A DNA stretch of 49,962 nt from the NCBI GenBank assembly GCA_028824125.1, contig JAPPES010000118.1:1-49962 (forward strand). The letters run 5' to 3'. Source of the DNA: Candidatus Poribacteria bacterium. Lineage in GTDB: Bacteria > Poribacteria > WGA-4E > WGA-3G. Shown piece by piece: positions 16,772 through 26,238 of the stretch. The notes beneath the pieces are model-generated. The model had not been told where the DNA came from. It saw nothing but the letters and a program-made list of their open reading frames with translations, and ran no database searches. How positions within the stretch are numbered: position 1 is the stretch's first letter; the number at the start of each line of letters is the position of its first letter. The translations under genes were made by a program, and so were the position numbers.

Positions 16772-17602
16772 ATGGACGAAAAAGTGTCTGAATTACTTGA
16801 TTTGACGAAAAAACTTTTAGATCTATCAAAGGATATTTTTGGGGAATCTCTTACACCACATGAATCTTTAGAACGTATGAATGCTTTATACTCAGTTTTC
16901 CTCCGAGTTCAGATGCAGGAAGCTTTAAGGTTTGGCTACGGTGCTTACTATAGTTGTTATCATGGCTGGGGACACGGAGGTATTGGAGCAGCCCGTTCCA
17001 TATACGAAATTCTGCTTGACATTAAGTACATTAATCACGATCAGGCATGTAAAGATGAACGTTTTGAGAGGTTTATGGATCATCGTGCTGAGGTTCGTTA
17101 CCGTGTGATGGAAAGAGCACTTCAAATAGGAAGAAATGTACCTCAAGAAAAACAGCGCAGGATTAAAAATGATTACGATCTTTTGAAAAAGAAGTACAAA
17201 GATAAGCACGATCAAGACCTCAAATCAGGCTTAGCAAAGGCGGACGCTACACCTCGCTACAGATCAAATAATTGGGCCGGCATTGACACCGGTGAGAAGG
17301 TTAAAGAGGTTAATCTGGAACAATTCCATCAATTGTATAAGAATCTTTCAGATTTATCTCATGTCAGTATGCGAGCAGTACTTGAGGCTACAAGAAAGGA
17401 TTCTGAAAATCAAATTGGAGCGAGCTTCAATTTTCATCCAAATGAAAAACACTGTTTTTCCGTGCTAAACGTAGTATTTCCATGTATTTACGGGATATTA
17501 GGAGAATACATGACATACTTCGGCATTAAGTCTTCTTGTTATCCTACTCTTGAAAAAATCTTGGAAGATCGAGGAAGCCTTAAAAATAAACCCAAAGGTT
17601 AA
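16772..17602 (+). CDS. DUF5677-like helical protein
   Basis: A 276-residue, predominantly helical cytoplasmic protein. The pattern GIGAARSIYEILLDIKYIN in the first half and QLYKNLSDLSHVSMRAVL in the second resembles proteins annotated DUF5677, which are often found near accessory genes. An aromatic/His-rich segment (GYGAYYSCYHGWGHGG, residues 50-65) is notable, and a lysine-rich coiled region lies near residues 125-150. AAAGGAGA precedes the ATG. It begins 19 bases after the antitoxin gene and may share its transcript. No catalytic motif is certain. Being inside the 39-bp-repeat-bounded block, it may be cargo. Confidence 0.6.
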   Translation: MDEKVSELLDLTKKLLDLSKDIFGESLTPHESLERMNALYSVFLRVQMQEALRFGYGAYYSCYHGWGHGGIGAARSIYEILLDIKYINHDQACKDERFERFMDHRAEVRYRVMERALQIGRNVPQEKQRRIKNDYDLLKKKYKDKHDQDLKSGLAKADATPRYRSNNWAGIDTGEKVKEVNLEQFHQLYKNLSDLSHVSMRAVLEATRKDSENQIGASFNFHPNEKHCFSVLNVVFPCIYGILGEYMTYFGIKSSCYPTLEKILEDRGSLKNKPKG

Positions 17603-17661
17603 CATAGAATAAGTGAACCTGAAAGCAATTCCAAACACAGAGTAAAACAGAGATAAAGTTT

Positions 17662-19278
17662 ATGAAACAAACCTATTTTCCCATTTTAACACTACTTCTT
17701 ACCTTAACCTTTTTCACCTCAAACGTTTTTGCTCAAGATTACGTTCACTACAAAACACTTACAGGACACACGTTTAGTGTCAAAAGTATAGGGTTTAGCT
17801 CCGATGGACGGATGCTTGCGAGTGGGGATTCGGGGGGGATAATTCGTTTATGGAATGCTTCAGCGGGGACACATAGGCGCATCCTAATAGGAGATCTGAA
17901 TTGGGTCTCAAGTGTAGCGTTTAGTCCGGATGGACAAACACTTGCGAGTGGGAGTCTTGACCACACAATCCGTCTATGGGATGTTGTCATAGGTCAGCAT
18001 AAGAAAACACTCACAGGACATAAAGATATGGGCTGGAATGTGTTGTCGTTCAATCCGGATGGACAGATACTTGCGAGTGGGAGTCTTGACCGCACAATCC
18101 GCCTCTGGGATGTGTTAACAGGTACAAACAAGCGCACTCTAACAGGACATACAGGTAGTGTCTCAAGTGTAGCGTTTAGTCCGGATGGACAGATACTTGC
18201 AAGTGGAAGTTACGACAACACAATCCGCCTATGGGACATGTCAACGGGTACAAACAAGCGCACCCTAACAGGACATACAGATGGAGTCTCAAGTGTAGCG
18301 TTTAGTCCGGATGGACAGATACTTGCAAGTGGGAGTCTTGACCGCACAATCCGTCTATGGGATGTTGTCACAGGTCAGCATAAGAAAACACTCATAGGAC
18401 CGAATCTAATCTGGAGCATATCGTTTAGTTTTGATGGGCAGATACTTGCGAGTGGGAGTCTTGACCACACAATCCGTCTATGGGATGTTAATACAGGTCA
18501 GCATAAAAAAACACTTATAGGGCATACAGGTGGGGTCTCAAGTGTAGCGTTTAGTTCTGATGGGCAGATGCTCGCGAGCGGGAGTCTTGACAAAACTATA
18601 CGCTTATGGAAATTAACTTCCCCTACGCCACCAAAACCCACCGCAAATCAAGTCTACACCAACGCCATCCGTGCAGTCATGTGGATAGTCAACCCCGAAA
18701 TAGGAGAAGGCAGCGGCGTGCTACTTGATAAAAAACACAAACTTGCTGTCACCAACGCACACGTCACAGGTCCACAGAACACGATAGACGTATATTTCCC
18801 CGCACCAGACGAAAAAGGCGAACTCATTAAAGATCGTAACTTCTACCTAACAAGTGGAAACGTGCTAAAGCGACTCGGTTATTATACCAAAGGACACGTC
18901 GTTGCCAAGAATGAAAAAACAGATTTAGCCATCATCAGACTTGACGGTTTACCCGAAACTGCCCGCGAAATTGACTGGAAACTCACATCACCCATAACAA
19001 AAGCAGGCGAATTGGTCTATATCCTCGGCAATCCTGCGAAACAGGAGTTGTGGCGTTGGACTCTTGGCGAATTTCTGAACGATCACGGGGATTTCCTGCA
19101 TATTCAGTCCGATGTGTTTGGTGGCAACAGCGGCGGTCCGGTGCTTAATAAACAAGGCATCCTACTCGGCATTGTAGCACGGAGCGATCAACTCATGAAT
19201 GCTGCAGCTATTCCGATAAGACACATAAACCGGCTGCTATCTGAATCAAAGGTGAAACACTCACGGATACGGAGATAA
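17662..19278 (+). CDS. secreted WD40 propeller fused to a trypsin-like serine protease
   Basis: A 538-residue exported protein. After a signal peptide (cleavage near VFAQ, residue 25) come seven WD40 repeats of about 42 residues (GH...VSSVAFSPDGQILASGS...IRLWD), enough for one complete propeller. A chymotrypsin-fold protease follows with a full triad: His367 in VTNAHV, Asp421 in KTDLAII and Ser490 in GGNSGGPV. The propeller is likely a substrate or partner platform and the protease acts in the periplasm or outside. The repeats are nearly identical at DNA level with a period near 126 bases, which suggests recent amplification or gene conversion. Neighbours inside the 39-bp-repeat block are unrelated. 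Confidence 0.93.
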   Translation: MKQTYFPILTLLLTLTFFTSNVFAQDYVHYKTLTGHTFSVKSIGFSSDGRMLASGDSGGIIRLWNASAGTHRRILIGDLNWVSSVAFSPDGQTLASGSLDHTIRLWDVVIGQHKKTLTGHKDMGWNVLSFNPDGQILASGSLDRTIRLWDVLTGTNKRTLTGHTGSVSSVAFSPDGQILASGSYDNTIRLWDMSTGTNKRTLTGHTDGVSSVAFSPDGQILASGSLDRTIRLWDVVTGQHKKTLIGPNLIWSISFSFDGQILASGSLDHTIRLWDVNTGQHKKTLIGHTGGVSSVAFSSDGQMLASGSLDKTIRLWKLTSPTPPKPTANQVYTNAIRAVMWIVNPEIGEGSGVLLDKKHKLAVTNAHVTGPQNTIDVYFPAPDEKGELIKDRNFYLTSGNVLKRLGYYTKGHVVAKNEKTDLAIIRLDGLPETAREIDWKLTSPITKAGELVYILGNPAKQELWRWTLGEFLNDHGDFLHIQSDVFGGNSGGPVLNKQGILLGIVARSDQLMNAAAIPIRHINRLLSESKVKHSRIRR

Positions 19279-19332
19279 AATTGGAAATTTGAGGCGTAAT
19301 TTGTTATACTATTCTTTAGGAGGGTTAACATA

Positions 19333-19953
19333 ATGGTATATAGCGATTGGACTTTAGAAGCAGCGGTAGAAAAGTTCGACCTAGAAATTGTCGAACCTGT
19401 AGGCATTTTCTCTGATTTAGGAGTTGTTGATCCAGGGGAAGATTTCACAACGCAGCTTGCAAACAGAGCACAGTTAGCCGATGCCATAAATACAGATAAG
19501 GCGAGGTCAGAATTTATTATCTCTTACACCATCTTTAAGCTCCGAGAACACTGCGATTGCCCTATCAGTTTCTTTTCAGGAACCGATTTTGACGTTGATG
19601 CCGAAAACGGATTGAACGGGACCTGCGATTTTATAATCAGTCTATCACCGACGCAACTTTTTGTCCGAGCACCCGTTGCTATCCTTGTTGAGGTTCCTCC
19701 AATTGCAGGGAAGGATGAATCTATCATCATCGGTCTCGGTCCATGTGTCGCGAAGATGGTCGCCGCACAACGTTTTAATGCCAAAAAAGGAAACGAAATT
19801 CCGTGCATTTACGGAACTACTACTAAAGGCATGGAGTGGATGTTCCTCAAATTGGAAGAGCGGAGACTCATCATAGATATAATGTTTTACGGAATCGAGA
19901 AGTGCGATAAAATTCTCGGCATCCTCTCAAGCATGGTAGAACAAAAAGCGTAA
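19333..19953 (+). CDS. PD-(D/E)XK-like protein, copy 1 with degenerate active site
   Basis: A 206-residue cytoplasmic protein paralogous to its downstream neighbour. The order Glu60 in KARSEF, Asp99 in GTCDFIISLSP and E120 after a hydrophobic strand fits the E...D...ExK pattern of the restriction-endonuclease-like fold. Here the catalytic ExK reads E120-V-P, so Lys is replaced by Pro, followed by an insertion (PIAGKDES). Strong similarity remains further on in MVAAQRFNAKKGNEIPCIYG and ILSSMVEQKA. AGGAGGG lies ahead of the ATG. The copy is probably inactive as a nuclease and may regulate or partner copy 2. Fold assignment is by motif inspection only. Confidence 0.6.
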   Translation: MVYSDWTLEAAVEKFDLEIVEPVGIFSDLGVVDPGEDFTTQLANRAQLADAINTDKARSEFIISYTIFKLREHCDCPISFFSGTDFDVDAENGLNGTCDFIISLSPTQLFVRAPVAILVEVPPIAGKDESIIIGLGPCVAKMVAAQRFNAKKGNEIPCIYGTTTKGMEWMFLKLEERRLIIDIMFYGIEKCDKILGILSSMVEQKA

Positions 19954-19975
19954 AGAGAGCTGGAGGTACTACGAT

Positions 19976-20581
19976 ATGGCTTATAGCAATTTCACTTTAG
20001 ACACAGTGCTTACAACGTTTCAACTTGAAATCGTAGAATCTGCCGGTGTATTTTCTGAAACGGAAACGGTTGCCCCAAGAGAACATTTCATAGCGGATTT
20101 ACAGGAAAAAGTGCAGTTAGCCATCTCTATAGGTACCGAGAAAGCACGATCAGAACTGATTGTAACTGGTATTTTGTTTGAACTCCGTGAGTACTTAGAT
20201 CGCCGCATCAGTTTCTTTTCAGGGACTGAGTTCAATGTTGATTCTGAAAAAGGATTAACAGGCGTTTGCGATTTTTTAGTGAGCTTATCACCGATATTGT
20301 CTTTCTTAGAGGCACCTATCATCATCATTGTTGAGGCGAAGAAAGAAAACCTGACTCTTGGTTTCGGACAATGTGCCGCCGAAATGCTTGCCGCACAACG
20401 ATTTAATACTGAAAAAGAAAATAATATTCCTTGCGTCTATGGAGCTACAACCTCCGGAACAGATTGGCGGTTCCTCAAATTAGAGGGACAACGCCTTCAT
20501 ATTGATAGATCACTCTATTCAATTGGGCAGTGCGATAAGATCCTCGGTATCCTCTCAAGTATGGTAGAGCAAAAAGTGTGA
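19976..20581 (+). CDS. PD-(D/E)XK-like protein, copy 2 with intact ExK motif
   Basis: A 201-residue paralogue of the preceding gene, 22 bases downstream with its own GGAGG. Candidate catalytic residues are Glu60 (KARSEL), Asp99 (GVCDFLVSLSP), Glu120 and Lys122 (IIIIVEAKKEN), then Gln132 in GFGQCAAEMLAAQ. This is the usual arrangement of PD-(D/E)XK nucleases, with the final Gln common in many members. The C-terminal half (NIPCVYGATTSGTDWRFLKLEG) is conserved between the copies and may recognise a ligand or nucleic acid. No methylase, helicase or transposase adjoins it. Its stop is followed 14 bases later by the right 39-bp repeat. Nuclease activity is inferred, not shown. Confidence 0.62.
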   Translation: MAYSNFTLDTVLTTFQLEIVESAGVFSETETVAPREHFIADLQEKVQLAISIGTEKARSELIVTGILFELREYLDRRISFFSGTEFNVDSEKGLTGVCDFLVSLSPILSFLEAPIIIIVEAKKENLTLGFGQCAAEMLAAQRFNTEKENNIPCVYGATTSGTDWRFLKLEGQRLHIDRSLYSIGQCDKILGILSSMVEQKV

Positions 20582-20595
20582 AGTATTCCAGTCCA

Positions 20596-20634
20596 TGAGA
20601 ATCTAATTCGGGAGTGGGTTGTTGAACGGATTGC
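20596..20634 (+). repeat. 39-bp direct repeat, right copy (antitoxin 3'-end remnant)
   Basis: Exact copy of 16704-16742. It still reads ENLIREWVVERIA and is in frame with the following GT9 gene, so it looks like the severed tail of an antitoxin gene. It now occupies the leader of the glycosyltransferase operon. Confidence 0.9.
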
Positions 20635-20635
20635 T

Positions 20636-21787
20636 ATGATGAAAGAAGTATTAGATTTCTTTGACGCACATGCGAAACTTTCGGAACATAAAAAGTCAGT
20701 CCAACTGACTTCAGGTCAATGGGGATATCGTGACAAACCTATCTACGAAAAGATACTCCCCGACATTGAGAAGATTCTCATTATCCGCTCGGATGGTATA
20801 GGCGATTTGCTGAACTCTACACCAGCGATCACATTGTTGCGACAAAACTACCCATCGGCAGAAATCGCGGTCCTGGCGCGACCACTCAATGCGCCGGTGC
20901 TACTCGGAAACCCTGATGTTGACCGGGTGATCGTGTTTGACAGGCGAGGGGAACATCGCCAATTGTCAGAGCGACTCCAATTCTATCGCGCCCTACGCCG
21001 TGAGCAGTTTCACCTTGTTGTTGCGATGCAGACCGCTACGTGGCCGCATCTTATTGCTTTTCTCTCAGGTGCTCCGTATCGCTTAGGTCGCTATCAGAAA
21101 CGTTTAAAATCTACACTCACACATGCATGGCACGGCAAGTATCAAAAAGGTGAAACCCACGAAGTTGATAGAAACTTGGAATTAGTCCGGCTAATCTGTG
21201 AAGGTGAAGGCAACCGACAACTTGTTTTCAACTTGTTGCCCGATGAAATTGCGAATGCCGAAACACGTCTTGCGTCTTTAGGTATCGGGAACGATGTTTT
21301 TCTAATCGGTATTCATCCTGGGGGCAGTTCTTTTGATAAACGGTGGCCCGAAAAGCAGTATGCTGAACTTGCGGACAGACTCGTTCACCATTATAACGCT
21401 ACAATTCTCCTTTTACACGGTCCCGACGAAGCAGAACTAACACATAACATTCAAGAAGCAATGCAGTCCGATGCTATCACGTACGCGCCAAAGACAATTC
21501 GTGAATTGGGGGCACTGCTTTCCCGCTGCAACTTGGTTGTGTGTAATGATTCTGGTCCGATGCACCTCGCTGCAGCGCTTGATATGCCAACGGTAGCAAT
21601 TTTCGGTCCCACCGATCATGTTGCATGGCGTCCGATGAGTGAAAACGCATCTATTGTGCGGCGAGATATGCCATGTTGGCCCTGCAGTGCCCACAAGTGC
21701 AAAATCGGATGGGAATGCACCAAAAAACTCCCCGTCGAAATGGTTTGGCAGACAACGGCAATGACCGTAGAAGCGAGTCAAAAATGA
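20636..21787 (+). CDS. GT9-family glycosyltransferase (heptosyltransferase-like), first copy
   Basis: A 383-residue GT-B enzyme of the ADP-heptose:LPS heptosyltransferase family. The N-domain has IRSDGIGDLLNSTPAITLLRQ and the typical FDRRG step; the C-domain has GIHPGGSSFDKRWPEKQYAELA, CNDSGPMHLAAALDMPTVAIFGPTD and a Cys-bearing end (PCWPCSAHKCKIG). These enzymes build lipopolysaccharide core or similar glycans at the cytoplasmic face of the inner membrane. Two ATGs stand in tandem at the start and the ribosome-binding site is weak; the upstream 26 bases are antitoxin-derived. Its stop overlaps the next start as ATGA, so the three transferases are coupled. Confidence 0.92.
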   Translation: MMKEVLDFFDAHAKLSEHKKSVQLTSGQWGYRDKPIYEKILPDIEKILIIRSDGIGDLLNSTPAITLLRQNYPSAEIAVLARPLNAPVLLGNPDVDRVIVFDRRGEHRQLSERLQFYRALRREQFHLVVAMQTATWPHLIAFLSGAPYRLGRYQKRLKSTLTHAWHGKYQKGETHEVDRNLELVRLICEGEGNRQLVFNLLPDEIANAETRLASLGIGNDVFLIGIHPGGSSFDKRWPEKQYAELADRLVHHYNATILLLHGPDEAELTHNIQEAMQSDAITYAPKTIRELGALLSRCNLVVCNDSGPMHLAAALDMPTVAIFGPTDHVAWRPMSENASIVRRDMPCWPCSAHKCKIGWECTKKLPVEMVWQTTAMTVEASQK

Positions 21788-23031
21788 AGATTGCTATAGC
21801 AGCTTGGGGAACAACGGGAGATGTCTATCCGGTTTTAGCACTCGCGGAACGTTTGCTCCAAAGAAAACACCATGTGCGCGTATGCGCGCCAGCCATCTAC
21901 AAAGACAAGATTCTTGGCATCGGTTCGGACTTCTATGAAGTGGGAATTGCCTTTGATTTAGCAGAATTTCATCAAACGATGGATACCGTCATGGCGATGC
22001 GCGATCCTATGGCACCACTATTACTCATCGCGAAGGAGGGTATTCTACGTCGCGGCAAAAAGTGGTATACCGATTGCCTCACTGCGATGGAAGGATATGA
22101 TTTAGTTATATGCCATTCCATAGACATCCCTGGACAAGAGGCAGCTATCCGAAACGGACTGCCGTGGATAACTGTGACGTATTGCCCAGGCTTCATTAAA
22201 GTCCCAGATAATGCGCCGTATCCGTTTCCGAATTGGAGTCGAACACTCAACGCTATTATATGGAAATTGGTCCGACTTCGCCTCAGATATGCTGTTGACC
22301 CGCTTTTTAATGAGTTTATCACATCTGTTGGTGGAAAACCGAGGGCATCAATGGCATTAGATGAAATGTATTCACCGCACATGAACCTTATCGCATCATC
22401 ACCTGCGCTTTGTCCACCAGCTAACTATCCACTGAACCACAAGTTTACAGGTGTGTGGCATTTTGCGCAGCCAGATTATGTCCCTCCATCCGAACTCACA
22501 GGTTTTTTAGCAGACGGACCACCACCTATTGTTATTACTTTCGGATCAATGGGCGGAAGTGATGGTCGTGAAACAACAGAAATCTTAATTAATGCTATCA
22601 AAATGACAAAACAGCGCGCTATTATTCAAGCAGGATGGGGACTTTTAGGTGATCAGGATGCTGGAGAGAACATCTTTTGCACGGAGTATGTCCCGCATCA
22701 GTGGCTATTTCCAAAGGCGTGTTGCGTTGTGCATCACGGTGGCGCAGGCACAACAGCATCAGTTTGTCAAGCCAAAGTTCCGTCTGTCGTAGTGCCGCAC
22801 ATCGCCGATCAGCTCTATTGGGGAAAGTTACTCTTTGATTTGGGGGTCGCACCGAAAAACCTACATCGACGTAAACTTACCGCGAAACACTTAGCAAAAC
22901 GGATTGAACAGGTTTTTGCCACACCTTCAATGGCAGAAAAGGCAAAGACCTTAGGTACACAAATGGAATCTGAAGATGGTTTAACTACAGCAGTTAATCT
23001 GATTGAATCCTTTCCTTTGTCCAAAAAATGA
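21784..23031 (+). CDS. GT1-like glycosyltransferase (MGT/sterol-glucosyltransferase type)
   Basis: A 415-residue GT-B glycosyltransferase. The N-terminus MKIAIAAWGTTGDVYPVLALAERL is the usual acceptor-domain opening with GxxGDxxP. The C-domain has VITFGSMGG and the donor signature WLFPKACCVVHHGGAGTTASVCQAKVPSVVVPH, including the HHGGAGTT pyrophosphate-binding loop and a D-Q pair in ADQLYWG. Relatives glycosylate lipids, sterols or polyketides using nucleotide sugars. The start at 21784 is fixed by homology and overlaps the previous stop by four bases. Its own stop overlaps the third transferase start in the same ATGA manner. The envelope glycolipid role is inferred from its GT9 neighbours. 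Confidence 0.9.
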   Translation: MKIAIAAWGTTGDVYPVLALAERLLQRKHHVRVCAPAIYKDKILGIGSDFYEVGIAFDLAEFHQTMDTVMAMRDPMAPLLLIAKEGILRRGKKWYTDCLTAMEGYDLVICHSIDIPGQEAAIRNGLPWITVTYCPGFIKVPDNAPYPFPNWSRTLNAIIWKLVRLRLRYAVDPLFNEFITSVGGKPRASMALDEMYSPHMNLIASSPALCPPANYPLNHKFTGVWHFAQPDYVPPSELTGFLADGPPPIVITFGSMGGSDGRETTEILINAIKMTKQRAIIQAGWGLLGDQDAGENIFCTEYVPHQWLFPKACCVVHHGGAGTTASVCQAKVPSVVVPHIADQLYWGKLLFDLGVAPKNLHRRKLTAKHLAKRIEQVFATPSMAEKAKTLGTQMESEDGLTTAVNLIESFPLSKK

Positions 23032-23996
23032 AAAAAATCCTTGTCTTCAGTTTCAGTTTTATAGGCGATGCAGTGCTATCTACTGCTGTTATTCAACCGC
23101 TACGATCACACTTCCAAAATTCCTACATTACCTTTCTTGTGGGACCGAACGCGTTTGACCTTCTCGCTAACGACCCGCAACTCGATGCCACCCTTGTTTA
23201 CGACAACCGAGGTAAACATGCAGGCTTAAAAGGGCGGATAAAACTCATAAAAACTTTACGCCGCGAAAAATTCGACCTTGTTGTGAATCTGCGGGATAGT
23301 TTCACAGCAAGGTGTATCGGAGCGGAACATTGGGGATTGGTGCGCGGCGATAAGAATCGGCATGCTGTTACCCGGTATCTGGAAGCTCTGAGTAAGCAAG
23401 ACGTTGACACAACGGATGCACATCCTCACTTACAGCTGACTGAAACAGAGCAAGCAACAGTGCACCGTTTTCTGGCCGAAGCAGGTGTTACATCAGAAAG
23501 ATTTTTAATTGGCATTCACCCAGGCGGGAATTGGGTTTACAAATTGTGGAATGCTGAGAAATACGCGCAACTCACAACTGCTTTATCAAAAGAAAAAAAT
23601 GCTTCAATTTTGCTTTTCGCCGGCCCAAATGAACGAAAACTGCAATCGCAAGTTGCGGGCATGATGGATACATTACCGATCCTTGTTAAAACCGAAAATT
23701 TGCGTGAAGTCGCAGCGTTGATTGCAGCGTGTGATGTCTATATCGGCAATGACACGGGACCGATGCACATTGCTGCTGCTGTTCAAACACCCGTAATTGC
23801 GCTTTTCGGTTCAACAAATCACATTCGGAGCGGTCCCTATGGTGATAAGCATACAGTTGTGCAGAGTGGGATGGAGTTGGGGTGCAATCCGTGTCATCCG
23901 GGCAGGCATCCTGGCGGGTGCGGTGCGGGTAGCTGCTCTGTGATTGATGCGATTACGGTGGAACAGGTGTTGGCAGTAATAGATCGTGTGTCATAA
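23028..23996 (+). CDS. GT9-family glycosyltransferase (heptosyltransferase-like), second copy
   Basis: A 322-residue GT9 protein, last of the coupled transferase operon. Motifs: [20 protein letters not shown] at the N-terminus, [31 protein letters not shown], and [25 protein letters not shown] in the donor-binding domain. A Cys-rich tail ([19 protein letters not shown]) is similar in position to that of the first copy. It shares about a quarter of its residues with the first GT9 by eye, so the two likely add different sugars of the same glycan. The 3' end overlaps the convergent copper ATPase gene by six bases. Confidence 0.92.
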   Translation: MKKILVFSFSFIGDAVLSTAVIQPLRSHFQNSYITFLVGPNAFDLLANDPQLDATLVYDNRGKHAGLKGRIKLIKTLRREKFDLVVNLRDSFTARCIGAEHWGLVRGDKNRHAVTRYLEALSKQDVDTTDAHPHLQLTETEQATVHRFLAEAGVTSERFLIGIHPGGNWVYKLWNAEKYAQLTTALSKEKNASILLFAGPNERKLQSQVAGMMDTLPILVKTENLREVAALIAACDVYIGNDTGPMHIAAAVQTPVIALFGSTNHIRSGPYGDKHTVVQSGMELGCNPCHPGRHPGGCGAGSCSVIDAITVEQVLAVIDRVS

Positions 23997-26216
23997 TTTC
24001 CTCCACTGCAACCGCAGACTATTTAATACAACCGAAACACTACTAAACGCCATCGCAAACGCCGCAAGCATTGGATGCAACTCACGTAACATCTCAGGCA
24101 AAAACGAAAGCGGATATAACACACCCGCAGCAACTGGAATTAACAAAACATTGTAGAAAAACGCCCAAAACAGATTCTGTTTTATCATGCGGAGCGTTGC
24201 ACGGCTCAGTCGGATAGCATCGGGAATAGCGCGAAGGTCACCGTGCATCAATGTCAAATCGGCTGTTTCCATCGCAATATCTGTCCCTGTGCCGAGTGCC
24301 ATGCCAACATCTGCTTGTGCTAACGCAGGTGCATCGTTGATGCCGTCTCCTACCATTGCCACATATCCATCTGTCTCTTCCTGTGCTTCTTTGACAGCAG
24401 CGGCTTTGTCTTCAGGCAGAAGTTCCGCCATCACATTAGTAATTCCAACATTTTTGGCAATAGCAGCGGCAGTCCCACGGTTATCGCCTGTCATCATTGT
24501 AATTTCACAGCCGAGTTGGCGGAGTTCAGCGACAGCAGATTTTGCTTCCGACTTCACCGTATCCGCAACCGCAAGGAGTCCACTTACCCGCAAATCAATC
24601 GCCACCCATAACACCGTTTTAGCATCTGCTTGTAGTCGTTCCGCTTCTGCTTCAAACACCTGAGTCTGAATTTGATGTTGCTCCATTAAGGATAAATTGC
24701 CTATTATCACTTTATTCTCACCAAGTTGAGCGATTATACCGTTGCCAGCAACAGCAGTAAACTCCATAGGTGCAGAGGTGTCAATCTCGTGTTCAGAAGC
24801 AGCAAGAACAATTGCTTTGCCAATTGGATGTTCACTGCCACGTTCTGCAGAAGCAGCAATCTGAAGTAATCGGTTTTCATCTCCATCGTTTGCAATAATA
24901 TCAGTGAGCGTCAGTTGTCCTTGTGTTAAGGTGCCAGTTTTATCAAGAACAATTCGCGATAATGCACCCACATGTTCTAACGCTTCACTGTTCCGAAAAA
25001 GGATACCGCGATGCGCTCCAATGCCTGTGCTGACCATAATTGCAGTCGGCGTTGCAAGTCCTAACGCACACGGACACGCAATGACCAAAACTGCTACCAA
25101 TCGCAGCATCGCTGGTGTAAATCCCTCACCAACGAAAAACCACCATACGAAAAAGGTCATTGCGGCAATACATAAAACAACAGGCACAAACACACTTGCA
25201 ACTGCATCCGCTGTGCGTTGAATAGGTGCTTTGCTCTGTTGTGTTTGTTGAACTAATTGGACAAGTCTTGCAAGGGATGTCTCTGAACCGACGCGCGTTG
25301 CCTCAATTGTGAGCATGCCACTCTGATTGATCGTCGCGCTCGTCACAGTGTCCCCTATTGACTTGTCTATCGGCATACTTTCACCAGTGAACAAACTTTC
25401 GTCAATAGCACTTGAACCCTCGCGCACAATTCCATCAACAGGCATGCTTTCACCCGGACGCACAATGAGTAAATCACCAACTGACACTTGTTCAATCGGA
25501 ATCTGCTGTTCTTTACCATCTTTGAGAAGACACGCCGTTTTCGGAGAAAGTCGCATCAGTTTTTTCAGGGCAGCACTTGTCTGTCCTTTTGCACGTGCCT
25601 CCAAAAACTTGCCCAGTTTAATGAGGGTAATGATTACTGCCGCCGTTTCAAAATAGACATGGTCTCCAAACTCTTGTAGATTAAAAGTTAGGGCAATCAT
25701 CACAACAACGCTATAGAGAAACGCAACGGATGACCCCATTGCAACAAGCACATCCATATTGGCAGAACGATTTCGCAATGCCTTGACGCTACCGACATAG
25801 TAATTCCAAGCGACGTAGACCTGCACTGGCAGTGCCAAAATAAACATCATCCAGTTGACCCAGGGGGCGTGTGCCCACTCACCTACTAATTTCATATCTC
25901 TACTCATACTGAGTAGGAAAAGTGGGAGCGTGAAAAGTACGCCTACACTGAATTGCAACTTTTGTCGTTGGAGTTCTGCAGCACGCGCGGCTGCTTCAGA
26001 ATCCGCATCAATAACGTCATATCCGAGAGATCGGATTTTGTCAACGATTACTGTCTCACTAAGATCAGACGGATTGAAGGTGATCGCCGCCTGCTCCGTG
26101 GCAATGCTAACATTTGCTACGGAGATCCCCGCCATTTCTTCAAGACTATGCGTGATAGTGGCAGCACAACCTTCGCAATGCATGCCCGTAATGGGAAGGG
26201 TAATTTGCTGTTGCAT
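23991..26216 (-). CDS. copA: copper-exporting P1B-type ATPase
   Basis: A 741-residue heavy-metal P-type ATPase of the inner membrane. One N-terminal heavy-metal-associated domain carries GMHCEGC (Cys14, Cys17). Eight predicted helices include the CPC metal site (381-383). The phosphorylation site is Asp425 in DKTGTLT; TGES, GxGNG-type nucleotide-domain residues and [10 protein letters not shown] are present. Tyr-Asn in FYNVLLIP and Met-Ser in [15 protein letters not shown] complete a Cu(I)-type site, favouring copper over zinc or cadmium. The gene starts the minus-strand run and is followed upstream by an oxidoreductase gene after 22 bases. No copper-responsive operator was recognised. It exports Cu(I) to the periplasm. 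Confidence 0.94.
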   Translation of the reverse strand: MQQQITLPITGMHCEGCAATITHSLEEMAGISVANVSIATEQAAITFNPSDLSETVIVDKIRSLGYDVIDADSEAAARAAELQRQKLQFSVGVLFTLPLFLLSMSRDMKLVGEWAHAPWVNWMMFILALPVQVYVAWNYYVGSVKALRNRSANMDVLVAMGSSVAFLYSVVVMIALTFNLQEFGDHVYFETAAVIITLIKLGKFLEARAKGQTSAALKKLMRLSPKTACLLKDGKEQQIPIEQVSVGDLLIVRPGESMPVDGIVREGSSAIDESLFTGESMPIDKSIGDTVTSATINQSGMLTIEATRVGSETSLARLVQLVQQTQQSKAPIQRTADAVASVFVPVVLCIAAMTFFVWWFFVGEGFTPAMLRLVAVLVIACPCALGLATPTAIMVSTGIGAHRGILFRNSEALEHVGALSRIVLDKTGTLTQGQLTLTDIIANDGDENRLLQIAASAERGSEHPIGKAIVLAASEHEIDTSAPMEFTAVAGNGIIAQLGENKVIIGNLSLMEQHQIQTQVFEAEAERLQADAKTVLWVAIDLRVSGLLAVADTVKSEAKSAVAELRQLGCEITMMTGDNRGTAAAIAKNVGITNVMAELLPEDKAAAVKEAQEETDGYVAMVGDGINDAPALAQADVGMALGTGTDIAMETADLTLMHGDLRAIPDAIRLSRATLRMIKQNLFWAFFYNVLLIPVAAGVLYPLSFLPEMLRELHPMLAAFAMAFSSVSVVLNSLRLQWRKL

Positions 26217-26238
26217 TGGACTTCACACAAGGTTGATC

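Noticed and set aside
17890..18600. Possible CRISPR-like or satellite tandem repeat
   Set aside because: The regular 126-bp units are WD40 blade codons in one open frame; there are no short spacers.
15933..20581. Classification of the whole island as an antiviral defence system
   Set aside because: PIN, DUF5677-like and PD-(D/E)XK-like genes are suggestive, but the WD40-protease is exported and no known defence architecture is matched, so only a cargo cassette is claimed.
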